Assembly (NCBI GenBank): GCA_029964075.1
Contig: CM057136.1
Span: forward strand, 5,890,001 to 5,954,000
Reading direction: 5' to 3'
Source: Patiria pectinifera
Lineage: Eukaryota; Echinodermata; Asteroidea; Valvatida; Asterinidae
DNA: 64,000 nt
The notes beneath the pieces were generated by a model, which saw only the letters and a program-made list of their open reading frames with translations, searched no databases and was not told where the DNA came from. Below, in pieces: positions 1 through 15,100 of the stretch (positions are counted from its first letter, which is position 1; each line of letters starts with the position of its first letter). Both the position numbers and the translations under genes were made by a program.

Positions 1-119
1 CAGCAGCCTTTTATTACTGATGTGAAATAAAGCCTGTGTAGATGGGATTGGTTTGTTGTACGTGGGAAACACTACATATACTTCTAATCTAATCAGCCTT
101 GTACATATTTTGCTTTCAG

Positions 120-3100
120 ACCACCCAGCAGAGCTGACTGATGTGCAAGTGACCGGTACGAATCGGGCCGTGGTGGGCACCTTCAAGTTTATCTTCACTA
201 GTATCATGGATGAGTTAGCTCAGACCCTACAAGGCATTGTAGACCCAATGAGGTTTATGTGTCAAGCCTTAGGCATATCCACCGCTGATGCCAATGAGCT
301 GGACAATAAGCTGTATGAACATATCCAAACGTGTCTACCCTCTGGTGGACTGAATTTACTGGTCGGTCAAAGCGGTGCAGAACAAAAAGGTAATGCTCCT
401 GATTAGTTTCCATCTAAGGTGTCCAAGAATTTTTGGGGGATTTTGTGGGGTCTGTGTGGGCATTAGCAGATTGTGACCTAACACAAAATGAGAACTACGA
501 GCATTTCACAAAGTCAGAAGAAACAGTCAACATTTTCACCCACATAATATCTATATAAATGAAGATGGCGCAAATTTATAAACAGCTTTCAGAATTAATT
601 GCATTGAAAAGAACATGTTTTTAAAAATTTCAGTTTTTCCGAATTGCTAACTAACTAATTAAGTTGCCTTTTTGCTGTTGTGCTCTTGTGCTTCAGATTT
701 CACATTGGAGGTGGAATAACAAGGTACACACATGTGGACCTACTAGTTGAGATGTCTTTTTTCAATTATATATGTTATGTCTTGTGCAATAGACATACAC
801 ACACTCATTGTTTTTGTGAGATGATGAATTTACAAAATGCATGCCCTGGTGACTGTGGTTTTGCACGTTCTGTGTTGTGACCTGTTGGTTGTTTACACAT
901 AGTATTGGTCAACTTCCATATGAAAGTTTTGATGTGAAGTAAGTTGTCCATAATTGCATGTTCCTCTGATAAGTTATGGCATATGCAATTGCCTCTGAAA
1001 AATTATGAATTGCAGAAGAATACAGTTAGTATTTATGCTGCGAATTCACAAAAGACTTGGACTCGACCAACATGACTCGAAACTGACGCTTATGACACAT
1101 GACTCAGAAGTCATGTTTTTGCCAAAACTTGACCTTTTTAAAAACATAATTCAGATGTTTGTTTTCTGAAAGCAATGCTGCTAAAGAATGTTACGCACAC
1201 AACCCCTACCACACCACTCTCCAGGGAGTGTTGCAAATAATGTTGTTTGCTATTAAATGTGCTCTTCCCTATTTTCTGTGACAGCGCACCACTTACATAT
1301 ATCACGGCTAAACATGTACATATACATGTATGTATGTCCATGTCCCTGCACATCCATTTTGTACAATGCATTGTCCTAGATGTAAAATTCGGCACATGAT
1401 TTGTGACTTGGACTCGGACTAGAATCAAACGACTTAAGACTTGGACTCCAACTCAACTCTGGTGATTTGACTGATACTGATACAACAGACTGCACTCTAG
1501 TGATTTGACTGATACTGATACAGACTCATCTCTAGTGATTTGACTGATACTGATACAGACTCCACTCTAGTAATTTGATTGATACTGATAGAGACTCCAT
1601 TCTAGTGATTTGACTGATACTGATACAGACTCATCTCTAGTGATTTGACTGATACTGATACAGGCTCATCTCTAGTGATTTGACTGATACTGATACAGAC
1701 TCATCTCTAGTGATTTGACTGATACAGACTCCACTCTAGTGATTTGACTGATACTGATACAGGCTCATCTCTAGTGATTTGACTGATACTGATACAGACT
1801 CATCTCTAGTGATTTGACTGATACTGATACAGATTTGACTGATACTCTGTTGATAACTACTGATTTTTTGTGCTCTTCTGTTACCTCATATAGTCATTAC
1901 AGAAGTTCCCACGGCTCTTCATTTTGCTGCCAAGTATGGGCTGAAGAATATCTGCTCCATGCTGATCACCTGTCCTGGTGCAGTGCAAGCTATGAAGCTC
2001 AAGAACAGGGATGGCCTAACGCCGGACATCATGGCAGGAATGAATGGCCACAGCGATCTCAAGAGCTTTCTAGAAAACTTTGTGGTAACTGTTTTTCCAT
2101 GGCTGGCTTTTTAGATCTATTTTTTTTTGAGGGGGAGGGGGTTAAAAGGATAGGAGTGATAGTGTATGCCAGCGCTATAAGCTTGCCATTGGAAGTCACT
2201 CACTGGTCACATTGAGAAGCCCAATCTTAAGTCCAGATATCCAAGCACATTTGTGGGGCTTATCACATAAACATGAAACCCTCTTACTGATTGGCTTTCC
2301 ATGTCCCTTGACATGTTTGTGTGTTTGTTTGTTTGTTTGTTTACATTTGATTTCTAGGAAGTTGCAGAAGATGAGAGCATTCCAGGCATGGGTGGCAATC
2401 CTTCCTCCTACATGTTCATGAAAACTGGTTTGATTTACCTGAGTAAGTCTGAGAAGCGCAGGTGCCATACTCATATCCAAACAATACTGATTATTAACCA
2501 AATGAACACAAAACAGATTCCAATGAGTTAGATACAAGTCTTTCGGAATACAATGTGCCATCGAGCATATTTTCAATGATACCACTTTTCAACTTCATTT
2601 TGACATCAGTCCTGATATTTTTTCCTTTAATGACTCTCCTGTCTTTCGATGTTGAATGCAGAACCTCACAAGTATAAACTCTCATTCATAAACTCCTTAC
2701 TATTACCACAAAACCTTAAATCACATGTGACAAAACAACATTTAGACTGCAAAGTTTGAAAATTTATATATATAAATATACGTATTGCAATGTGGGTTTT
2801 AAAAGGGAAAAAGAAGAGCCATACCCACTGTGCAATAAAATTGAAAGAAAATAGCTGTATACATGTTCAATTGGTTTCTCTAACAAATGACACAGAGACT
2901 CTGTTTTTGATATTTTGGCAGATCAAACTGCAGTCCAGAGTCAGCTGAGTAAAGAGCAGGTATCAGACTACGATTCACCATTCATTGTGCCAATACCTGC
3001 AAAGGGGGTGCCATTCACAAGGGAAGAAACCATCAAAAAACTGGTGCAAGGTTAGCAATGTACAAATACAGCATGATGTCAGGGATAGGATAGCCTGAAG

Positions 3101-6100
3101 GGACTGCAGAAAAGAAGTTCAGCTTTTCAGAGAAAACATTGCCGACTTGGTGCTAATAGTCTGTGTGCCTGGACCCCAATATTCACCTACCGGTACCATG
3201 CGAGGCGGCAAAGTCTAGTTGCTATTTTTTAATTGCTATACATCTCTAGTTTATATTTTGACACAATAGCCTCTTGGTAGTGTGCAGTGTGGTAGCTTAT
3301 TATTGATTTTCACTGCCTGAATGATCAGACCGACAGCAGGCAGCAAATTGTTTTCTTCTTCGGCCTAGTATAAAGTCATTTACCTTAAGGCGCATGCGTG
3401 GAACATATCACATAAGTTAATTATCTTTCTTAAATTGTGTTTAATCAAGTCGTATACTGATCGATGAAACAATTTCACCTTTCCCCTCATTCATGACTGT
3501 GGAGGATTTTTTAAGGGACGTTAAGTCCTAGAATCAATCCGTTACCAACTGACGCATCCACATTGTTTGGCCATACAATTACACACAAAAATAATTGCCA
3601 GCAGGCCAAGCATTCACTGACCTCCATCCTTTTCTAAGTGCAATGTCCGAGTAGTGATTAAATCAGTAATAACCACTAACTATGGACTTTCTGTGTTAGT
3701 CTCAGTGACACTTAATCCAGAAACAAAAGAATCATTGCTTTTGGGTAATTGTAATTAATCCTATCAGGACTGGCGGGCACAATTCCCTCTACTATGAATT
3801 TTCTTGTAATAACCAGGAATACTTGGGCTGATGGGCATAAAATATGGTGACTCTTCCAAAGTTTTATCAGGGGGTCAATGTGGTATCCACGAACATTCCG
3901 CAGGATGTCCATGGTAACTATGGCAACCAATTTAAAAACACTAGTAATCATTAATTTTCCTCTTTTGGTATAATAACATTGACATTTGCCCTTTTGTGGA
4001 TCAAAACCATGTTTTGTCTGCCTAAGCCTATCGAGTATCCACTTTACACTAAAATTCATAGTCACTTGACCAACCACAATGGATGCCAAGAATCCAATAT
4101 GGCCGCCAGTTGTCACTTCCAATTTTTACCTTTACTGCACATATTTCCTTGTTCTTGAGTATTTTTTGACAGCTGTTGCATAAAAATATACTGAGTTTAT
4201 AATGTTACTATAAGCACTGACCTTAAAGTGAAGACATTTTTCAAAAATATTGGGTTTTTTTGGCAAAAAATTGACGAAAATACAGCGAAGTGCCCTCTAA
4301 GGCTAAAAGTAGTGTCATCAATGACGGCATATGGATTACTAGCCAACCAACATTTCTGCCAAATTTTAGGAAGATCAGTTGTTGAATATGGAAATTACGA
4401 TGGGGGCACAATGTGCCACCTTGGTCCTAAAAAGACCATAGGGTTAATGTTATACATGTAGAAGGGTGCCTGCTCAACCAAAATATATTGAGTTACTCAT
4501 TAGGAAAGGCTATCACATATTCAATTCACTTATGGTGATGAAACAAATACTTTGCCACCATCAAAGTTTTGCCACCTCAGATTGTAGCGACATCTGGTTT
4601 GGCCCAAACTGAAGAAATCTCAGCACAGTTTGTTGATTGTAATTTGAGTGTGCAGCATTTTGTTGGTTATATTTCTTGAGATTCAGTTGCAAAATGAATT
4701 GATGAAGTATTTTTTTTTCAATTAAAATGGAATACAGGATCTCCCCAAAGTGGGAACTACACATTCTGAAATGGACAGTCATTGGCTCTAATGGTTGAAA
4801 CAGGAGCAGTTCAAACTCACATATGCAATTGTTGTGTGACAGGTGAGCAGGAAGACATAGAGGAATACTACGGCAGCCTAGCCATTGATATGAGCAGCTT
4901 TGAGCGTGATCAAGACGGGGAGGAAGATTACGAAAAAGTGGAGGATGAATTTGGGCTGAGGAAACGATCCACTAAAAGATCCCATCTGAAGCAGCGGGCA
5001 CCATGGCAACAAACAGAGGAGAAACCCAGTGCGACTGAAATGGTGCTACCCCCTCCCGTGGAACCACGTCTTGCCCCTCCCCCGTCAGAACAAGAAGGCG
5101 AGGCACCAGAGAAACCACCTCCAAGGAAAAATGTGAAAGGTTGGTTCCTTTGAAATGCATGATTGGATACAGTCATATTTTTTTCATATTACTTCAGATA
5201 ATCTGGAAAATTCTGATGCTGAGCTGAATTGCCAATCAATGTACAATTCATTATATTGAAAGCAGTTAAAGATATAGTCCATCATTTGTAATTTGTGCAT
5301 TTTGTTCGTTTGAAGCAACAAAAGTGCTCAAGATCTAAAGAAGGGTACTGAACAACTAACCTGATGAAGTTTCAGCTGTTTAGTCCAAGAAAAACAGCAT
5401 TCTAGGATCTTAATTTCAAACCAAAAGTTGCTGAATCATGTTGTGAATTGGCTACGAGATGTCGCGCACTGATCCGACGAATTATAGCAACCACGCATGC
5501 GTGTGCGTTGTGCCAATGCTTGCGCGCGCTTCGCCGAATAACAAAACGAACTACTAATTTAAATTTCCTACGCTGCATCTTAAGAAGCACCGTTGGAAAG
5601 GCCTTCTTTTGTTGATTACTTCAAAATGACAGCTTGCCAGAAAGAATAATTTCACAGGGAGTTTAGTCCCCTTACTATCTTTCAACCAAGTATGTTTTTC
5701 AACAATAATTACGCCAGTTACTTTTCGGATGGCTGCAAATGATGGACTGTAGCTTTAAAATAGCAATCAATGTTTATTTTGGAAATTTCATTCTTGCTAT
5801 TCCAAGAAATCTGTTAATTTCACAAAATTTCAAAAAGTGACATTTAGCATCAACTAGGAGATTTCTATGAATAACACTAACACTTTCATCTAAACTACCA
5901 AAAGACAACTTTGATAAGGTTTTTTATGTTCTCAGATACATGTATTATGTGGGAAAAGGTGTGCATAAAACATTCAAAAACTAACCAAATAATGTTGTGT
6001 TGTCTATATTACATCATTTACTAAGACCATGCCTGTCAAAATCCATCACTTACTCTGCTTCACATAATGCTTCAGGACCAAATCCATTGAAATCCACCAC

Positions 6101-9100
6101 TAGTGCTGGTGGATTTGGATGGACTTGGTACACATGGCTTATCTGGGGGATGGATTTTGATGTAGTTGGTAAGGTTAGGGTTAGTTGGTAATGTTATGCT
6201 GAATAGTATCCCAATGCTCAGAAACATTCTTAAACAACCAGAGGAGCCAGAACAAACAATCTTGATACCATTTTGGTTACTCTGAACAACCCACAACCCC
6301 TTATACTTAATCTACATGTGCATGTCCGGATGTCAGAAAAGCTTCCCCAATTTCGTGGAATGACCCACATGTATGCTTTGGTCATGGCAGTAAGGTACTC
6401 CCAATAATCTGCATATGAAAGGGCACATGGATAGTGCAGGTAGTTAAAGTGAATGTTTCAAGCTCATGGAGTGCCAGGCCTGAATGCGCGGCTTGTTTGG
6501 AGTGACCCCTTACACAACATGCAATCCCTGCTGTCTTTTTAGCATTTTTTATAACTCCAACTTCCATAGAAAAGTACTGTATATGCATACCTTTTGAAAC
6601 TGGAGTTTGATTGTAAACTTGAGCTACATGTAGTCAGTGTTCCATGTTATCTCTTTTGTCTTATTTGTGTTCTTTGTTTTGGAAGTTTCCCCAATCTTTC
6701 TTTGTTGCTGTTAAAATTAATTATATAAATTATTCTTTGACATGAACAGTTTTGATACTTGTCTGATTTGCTCATGGGAGTGTACCTCTAGCTTTTAAAA
6801 AGCGAATTTTTATGCACACATTATTTGTAACGTTGCAAATATCTGATCAGTTTAGCCACATTTGTAGTAAGAACAATAAGAATAACTTGTATTATTGCTT
6901 GACCTTTCAGCCGAGGATATCCTGGGGCTGCAGCCGTTAGCTACTGGTCAGCAACATCTCATAGAGATCCAGAACCGTGTCAAGAACAGTGAAGTGACGG
7001 TAGATGAGGCAGTTATGCTCTTCAAGAACTGGGAACTTCTGCAAGAGAAAGACAGATTGTCCTTCTCAGCCCAAGCGGTAAAAGGAGAACAGATTATCTG
7101 TAGAGAGTGCAGTGTTGTAATGAGTCAGGGAATGCCATTACTCAGGTCAAGTCGAGGCATTTGAAGGCAGTGACTAGAATCCAGTCCAGTCATAATGAGG
7201 TCACAAGGTCATGATGAATCAAGTAGTCACAACGTGTGCTTAGTTGGGTCAATTCAAGCAGCATTCTTGCTAGGGTCAATCTGAGTCACTGTCATTGTAA
7301 CGCTATGCTGCAAGTTGGCCCTCAAGTGCAGTCTATGTCTGAACAATGGTCATGTCCAGAACTGGTCCTGTAAATGGTCATGCAGCAAGCATGATAAACC
7401 GGTTATTTTAGGCCCAAAAATACATATAAAATTACTATGTGAAGCATTTCCAAACCAACCTTAAATTGTGTAATCCTTTGCCAAACATGACCAGCAAGTT
7501 TTGATGACCATCACAGCACTGATAGACTTTAATGTTCCCACCGAAATGCAGTTTCCAGCCGAAATGTAAATGAAAGGACCAGAAACCAGCCGGTTTAACA
7601 ATGACAGTCTAAAAAAGAATGTCATGTAAACATTGTTTAAAACATATTGTTTTAAATGATCTCAAAGTGAAATTTTCAGTGACTCTTTACTCTTTCATTG
7701 GCCACTTTCTTCTACTTGGCATTGAGGTTGTTAAATCAGTTGAATGTGCAGGCTATTATCCTGCAGATCATGTCTTTGTAGCAGTGCTGTGGGCAAGTCC
7801 TGTTGAAAGGTTTACTCAATAATCCCTTGGTTCGGTAACAATTAAGCTTGAAGTATAAAGATACTGTAATGTGCAAAACTTGGGTAAGAATCTGAGTATG
7901 TGGACAAAGAGCTATGCTAAAAATGTACAAGCATTTGGAAAGTACCTTTTATACCTTTCTAACATATTTCTGTTTGGCTTTGAGACCATCAAAAAGTACT
8001 CGGTTAACGAAGCCTTTTAGGCCCTTTCCTACTGTACCACATGTACCACATTTCAGAATACATTGGAAGGAATTGGACAATAACTCAGCAACAACACTGC
8101 ACATTTGCCAGTGAGTCAGATATGTTATCATTCAGTGTATATTTGTTGCTTTTCTTCTCAGGAAACTCTGAAAGTCCTTAAGCAGCACAAGCAGAAAGCC
8201 AAACAAAGTGGTGGGCCTCGTGGCTTCTTCACCAAGAAAAAGAAAGGTAGCATTTGTTTTGGAAAACTAAGTCTTCTTTTCATCTCTCTTCATTATGTAT
8301 GCAATTGCAACAAAGTACTACCTGCTTTTATTGATCTTTGCATTCCTTTAACATACTCACAGCCAATAAAATTCTACTATTTATTAGGTCAAATGAAAAT
8401 ATATGGACAAAAGCTTGCTTTGCAGTGATTTAATGTTTATAGAATGCTGTTTGTTCATTTCATTATTTTCACTATGCTGCAAAATACTTTGGACACTGGG
8501 TTTTGTTTGTATATCAATTACTTTGTCTTAAACTTTGGCCTGCATCCAACAGTGCCTTTGAGTTGAATTTGTGTCTGCACTGGATTTGTGTGTGTGTGTG
8601 AAGCTACTATGTTACCATGTCGTATGCCAAATACATGTAGATTGGCCCACAAATAAGTTAAAACAACATAAAACAAAATAAAACAAAACAAACACAATGC
8701 AGTAGACGGTTCAGTTGCAGACGTGAAATATGAATGCCACCATTGGGCCACAACCTGTGTGAACCATTTTTCAGTTCTTGTTTTTGTTTTTATGGAACTG
8801 TTTTTTTTAATAGCTAGAATCTAGGGTGGGGGATAGGGGTTGTAGTTGGGGTTTGGGTTGATGGGATAAGTAGGGGAGCTAGGATGGGGTGGGGTGGGGT
8901 TGGGTGGGGTGGGGTTGGGTGCGGGATAGGGGTAGGAATACTGGGTTTGGGTGGGTTGGGGATTTGTAGGGGTGGGGTGAGGACAGGTAGGGAGAGGCAG
9001 GTAGGGGGAGGATGGGCATGGGTGTAGGGGTTGGGTTAGGAGGGAGTTGCGGAGGGGGCGGGATATATGGATTTGAGTAGGGGTTGGGTTGGGAATGTGT

Positions 9101-12100
9101 AGGGATGGGTGGGGATGATCAGGTGGGTGTAGGGGTTGGGTAAGGGGAGGGGGGAGTATATAGGGGGTTGGGGTCGGGTGGGGATGTATGGGTAGGGGGA
9201 ATGGGGTGGGCGGGATATTGGGATTCGAGTATAGGGGTTAGGGTGTGGGGATGTGTAGGGGTGGGTAAGGACAGATGGGGGAAGATAGGGTAGGTGGGTG
9301 TAGGGGGTTGGGGTAGGGGAGGGTACGGGTCAGGGGAGGGGGAAGGAGTTAGGGATTGGAGTTTGGGTGGGGTTGGGATGTGTAGCTGATGGGGTGGGGA
9401 TGGGTAGGGGGAGGATGGGATGGGTGTGGGTACAAGGGCGGATCCAGAACACAATTTTTTGGGAGGCCAACACAAAATTTGGTCCCCCCAAAAAGTGGGT
9501 CAAAAAATTACGGCGTGGGGATCGGGGGCCCGCTTAAGGGCCCCGAAATTTTGTGGTGCGATCTGAGGCAATTTCTGACCACTTTAATCAATGTTTTTTG
9601 AGGAAAAGATGGTGGTGTACTCATTGCCTGCCTTTATTGCGACGTCACATAAAAAAAAAAATTGGTTTCGTTTTTTTGGGGGAGCCATGGCCCCCTTTGG
9701 CCCCCACCCTGGATCCGCCCTTGTGTGGGTAGGGGGTTGGGGTGGGGAGGGGGGGGGGGCGGGTCGGGTCGGGTCGGGGATGGGGTAAGGTTTGGGGCAT
9801 GTGGTGATGGTGCTGTGTCTACATGTACATGTATACCCATTCTTGTTCTGCATTTGTGGCGACTACACAAGAGTTCTCCTATGGTAATACAAGTATGGGG
9901 ACCAGAAGACACTGTGGGGGCTGCAAAAAGGCTCCACAACTGGGTCCTAGTTACCTTAACAATGGAAAACTTCCCCATAATACAGTGACGGCTAACCTAT
10001 ATACACATGTATTTATTAGGTATTCTGTTGACTTTTTATGTTGACATTTAAAAACTGACCCCTACACCTAGGCACATCAACAAGAATCCTGATCCCCTTC
10101 CATCATGCCCATCCCAACCCTACCTTCAGCCTCCCTTCCTGCCTTGGACAGCGAGCCATGGCGGCTTCGCCGTTCTAGTTTTGTCTCATAAACAGTAATG
10201 TGCATACATGCATGTAAAAGGTGTATAGAGCCTAAAAGTTGACCCCTGGCTGCGCACTTTAGGGCCCCTTGAAAAGGACAATTAACTTGTAAAAGTTCTT
10301 GAAATTAGTTTTTGTACATTGCAATAGATTTTTTAAGACATCACCCTCGGAATCTTATGGAAATGGAAAAATCGCATGACTTGAAAGAGAAATATCGTGT
10401 CAAAAATTGACTTCTCACGTCCGAAAACATCCGTGTGGACTCATGGAACTCAATCACTGATTCAAGCATGACAATTTTTGAAATAATTTTGTGGCAGTCA
10501 TTGGTTAAAAACTTAAACTGAAATAGGAGACTAATATGTCTTTTGGGACAGACAATTGGTTTGAATAAACTTGAAGGATTTATTTACAAACAAATCTAAA
10601 ATGACCATTGATAAGAACTGTATTAAAACGTGATCCAAAGGAGCCTGAATAAATCTAGATTCCATTGGATCATAGTAAATCTTTGCGTTGTTATCATTTT
10701 TGTTCTCACGCCAGATTTCTCATCTATTCTGAGGCAATTTTGTTAGTGTTTTTAAGAAACACATCTAATAATGTAACCCTTTAAAACAGTTGATACAATT
10801 AGACACAAATTGATACAGGTTTGCTTTCTGATCTTATGATTTATTTCTTCCTGTCCTTTCATATTTGCTATATCCCAATAATTTTTTGACTTGCCAGCCG
10901 GGCTACTTAAGGAATAGTTTCACTAGCCCGCCGCTGTTTTGACAGCATTTGGCTAGCGGGCTACCGCTAATTTCGAACCCTGCCATTGCGTAAGGTTTCG
11001 TGAAATCGGCTGCAGGGAAATCATTTTGAGATGTTCCTAAGGTTTAGATACTACCATACAAACAAGCAACACAAAAGTCTTCAAGTGCACTGGGAGTGCT
11101 ACGTTCTTGATAGAAAAAAAAAAAATCTTCTAAGCTGTTTTTGGTTTAGCAATTTGTATGATATTTGTGTTTGTCACACACACCCACAGGTGGGCCTGTC
11201 GGAGAGCACATTGGACAGTCCACATTTTACTCCCCTGGATCACCGGTGGGGAAGGTCGCGGGGCTCGTGGCAACATGTTCACAAGCACTGGGTACATGTC
11301 ATTCATTTATCAAGTGTGTCACATGCTAAATTCACCTTGAGGGCGCTTTTGCTAGTTTGGATATTAGAAAATCTGTTGTGTGTTGTTACTGGTGGGATGA
11401 TCTTGCCAGATCTGGTTTGATTTAGGTTGATCAAGTTGGAACTGGTTCATCTTGCTGGAGCCGCTTTGATCTTTCTGGATGTAGTTGGTTCCAGTTAAGT
11501 TTGGTGTGATCTGGCTTGATCTAGCTGGGTTATTTTTGCTGAATCTTATTTTGTCCGGCTTGGTCTCATTCAATCAAGTTTGGTTAGGCTGGATCTGATT
11601 CAGTCCAGCTGGAACAGATTTTGTCTGGAAGGATCTTGTTCTATCTGGTTTGGTCAGGCTGGATCTGGTTAGGTCTGTTGAATCAGATATGTTATTACTG
11701 TATCAACTTGGATTCTGGTTTAGTGTGACTCAAACTAATTTCATGTGGCTAGATCTGGCTGAAACTTTTTTGCCTGAATGTATATCAATTCAACTTGGCT
11801 GGGCTCTTAGATTGAACCTATTTGGATCTGGCTGCATGGATCTGTTTGGTTGTGGCTATACCTGTTTCATTAAAATAAATGTCATTCTTTCAACTATTTC
11901 TGGTTGTCAGGTTCCTTTGGGTCACAAAGCTTCATTCATCATTGAACCATAAAAAACGGACACAGAACAAGGGACGTGCCTACACGTGTGTAGGCATGTC
12001 CCTTGTTCTACAGCATTTGTGCTGCAAGTGTTGCTGGGTACACTCAACTGCTAAACTGATTCCCAAGATCTGATGGATTTTGTCACCAATGTATTGTCAC

Positions 12101-15100
12101 CAGGACTGCCCTTGTAGTTGTACATCTCTTAGTTGGAAGCATTTCTTGGGTGTTTTGGGTCGCGCCTTCTAGTAAGCCAGCCTCATCATTGTGAAGGTGG
12201 ATATGATGCTATCAAGAGAACAGTCTACAAATATTCCTGAATGTACTAATAACAGAACACGATCTGCAAACTAAGACTTGAAAAGTCACATGACATGACC
12301 TTGAGGCATTTGGCATGTGCGTACTTGTCTCTACATATATACTGGAGTTTCTGTCTGCTGTTGTTCCTGCTTGACACATTTTGCTTTTTGCAATTGCATC
12401 AAGACAAACAAACATTGCCAAAACCATGATTTGAATTCCTGCTTTAAGCATCAAGGCATGATTAAGCATATCATGATTTGACGTTCTCTAACATTTCATC
12501 TTTTTCTAGTAATTTGTGAATAAATCTTGCCAGCTCAGTAAACGTTTGTTGTACACTTTGCATGCAAATAATTTAATTGTTCTTTCTTTGCCCCAAAATC
12601 AAATCCTTAATAAACGCTGCAGAATTGAATGTGTGGGAGTAAGACTACCCTTGTTATCGAGGATGACATATTGCACGTATTACTGATTTGTACCAGTTAT
12701 GTCTGCACCTCTATAAGTGCCTACAATGTAGTCAAGTATAATCTCATGACCTTTTTTTCACACAGGTTTTCTTAACAAACCCACACGGAAGGGCAGAGCC
12801 CAGTCAGAGCCCCTAATTTCCAGTTGCTATGGTAACCATCTCTTCTTAAAAAAACGTTTGTCTAGGGGCATGCAGTGTGCACTGTGCATGAAGTTAACTC
12901 TGCATATATGTGGTTGTACATATTCGTTAGGCAATAACAATCATCCCTCCCACTTGTCCTTCATAAGCTCCGCCCTGATGCTCCACCCACAACCACATGC
13001 ATGTTTCACTTCCTCAAATAAGGTCAAAGAAAATTGTGGGGTTCAGGATTTACTTGAAGGTTACAAATAAAGTGTGAATATCAGATCTATATCTCGAGAG
13101 AAATTAAACAATAGAGGATCAAATAACTTGAAAAATTGATTAAAGGGAATGTACATCATTGGCTTTTGCTGTTATTTTCAGAAATTAACTATTTCAGGGG
13201 TTAGTATAATAGATCAAATATTGTTACACTGACATGTTTGAAGTTTTGTGTTCGAAAATGCTAGAAAAACAAAACAGAAACAAAAACGTTCAAGCAGTCT
13301 GGTTCCCTGACTCCACCAAAGATAAAATGGATCAATTTATAGATGCTGGAAAATTGTAAAGTAAGGGAACCAGTCTAACTGCTCTGCACCCGTTCATGAA
13401 CATGTAACCAATAGCAAAACATGTTTGGAACCACCACTGAAAATTTATACAAAATACCTCTTTTCTTGTAAATGACTTCACACCAGGTGCCATAAATTTA
13501 CAGGTTGCTTTAGACTGACATTTACCAACATCCTAGTAAGGTATTTTGTAAAAATTTGGTAGTTTTGTTTTTTGATGTTTGCAAGCGTTGTATATTCCCT
13601 TTAAAATTAAAAGGTGTGATTCTAGTTGAGAAATAAGTGGCATTAATTTCAAGATAAAAAAGGGCTTTGAATTACGACTAGGAAATGATCACTTTTTACA
13701 GCCCCTCTCTAAATTTGCATAAAATCAGATGTTTTCATGTGAAGATGCTTGAGGTTTGCACACAAACCTTTGGACTTAATCACACTGACATTGTGCTATA
13801 CATGCATGCAAGTTACATATTGCTAGGGGTCCAATGACAGGCTTTTCAGCATCAGTTCTAACGACATTTGATCTTTTTGTTTCCCTTGTTCTCTAATTCC
13901 AAAGCCAGTATTTCCCTTAACCTCCAAACGTAAATATATTTTGTAAGTTTCTACATTATTGCAAGACAGTACACATACTCAGGTCATTTACACTTTATGT
14001 ACAAATACATGTACTGGTACATCCATCCATGCCTGGTTATAATAGTTTGATTTCTGTTCTACTTGTGAGTATACCCTTGGTGCGCAGGGCAGTCGTTAGC
14101 GACTGCCCAAGATATATTATAGCCTGTGCACCAAAGGGTTAATAACTATAAAAAAAGTTGTGTTTATATATTCTGTTTTGAAGTTTATCAACTCTATATC
14201 TTTCCCTCTTGCACCATAGTACCGTACTCAAAAGTGCCAGTTAGTGAAGCACAAATTTATTTTTTACATTTTTAAATTATGCAAATTTCAAATTTGAGGT
14301 TGCTACTTTAGGGTGTTCTACCGAGAAAAAAAACTCAACAACAATATGCAAGGAAAACAAGTTGCTAAGAGATGTAATAAGGTGTATACATGTGTAAAAA
14401 GCCTAACCCTGTGATGAAAGAATTATTTTGTGTATGCTCGAAATTGTTTAATTTTTTTTAAAGTTGTTGGATGCAGGCCTTTGTAAAACTGATCTTTTGG
14501 GGCTTTTTCTTTTTGTTATGTTACCCCCTTAGTGTTTGTGTGCAGAAATTGTGAGCTATCACCATAACATTTCCTATAACCTTTTGGTTCGAGAGATAAT
14601 GTACCTTACACTTCTCTGGTAGCAGTCAAACTCTTAATGATAACATGCTCACGGAAAAAGACTGTTGCATAAAATGAGAAATTCACATGTCACATGTCAA
14701 GTTGTCTGCATAGTGTACTAGTTTAGAAATGTTACCAGCTTTCCGACCCAGGGATGAAAATAAGTGGCCGTGGACTCTTTACAGCTTACGTGTATGTCAA
14801 GTCACTGGATTTGTGGCAATCCAAGATATATATCGAAGATTTGAATCAAATTCACGAATTGCTCCACATTTAAAACAGTTTCAACTACATGTACATGTAT
14901 GTAGTGATTGGGACCGGCATGTGCAAGACCATGAAAGATGTTACAATCGGCATTTCTTGCTGTGCGGAAAGATTCTGGAGCATTTCCATTTCATATGTTG
15001 CTCTTGAGTTAAACCTAAATTCACTATATGACCTTATGATATTTCCCACAAATCACCCAAACAGAGGAACGATTGTAATCGCCACTTTATTTAAAATCAG

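Noticed and set aside
3712..4122. 136-codon minus-strand ORF in a BCAP-gene intron
   Set aside because: No recognised domain, no splice context, and repeat-like nucleotide text.
9119..9978. Proline-rich minus-strand ORFs
   Set aside because: They are by-products of the G-rich satellite and the poly-C strand.
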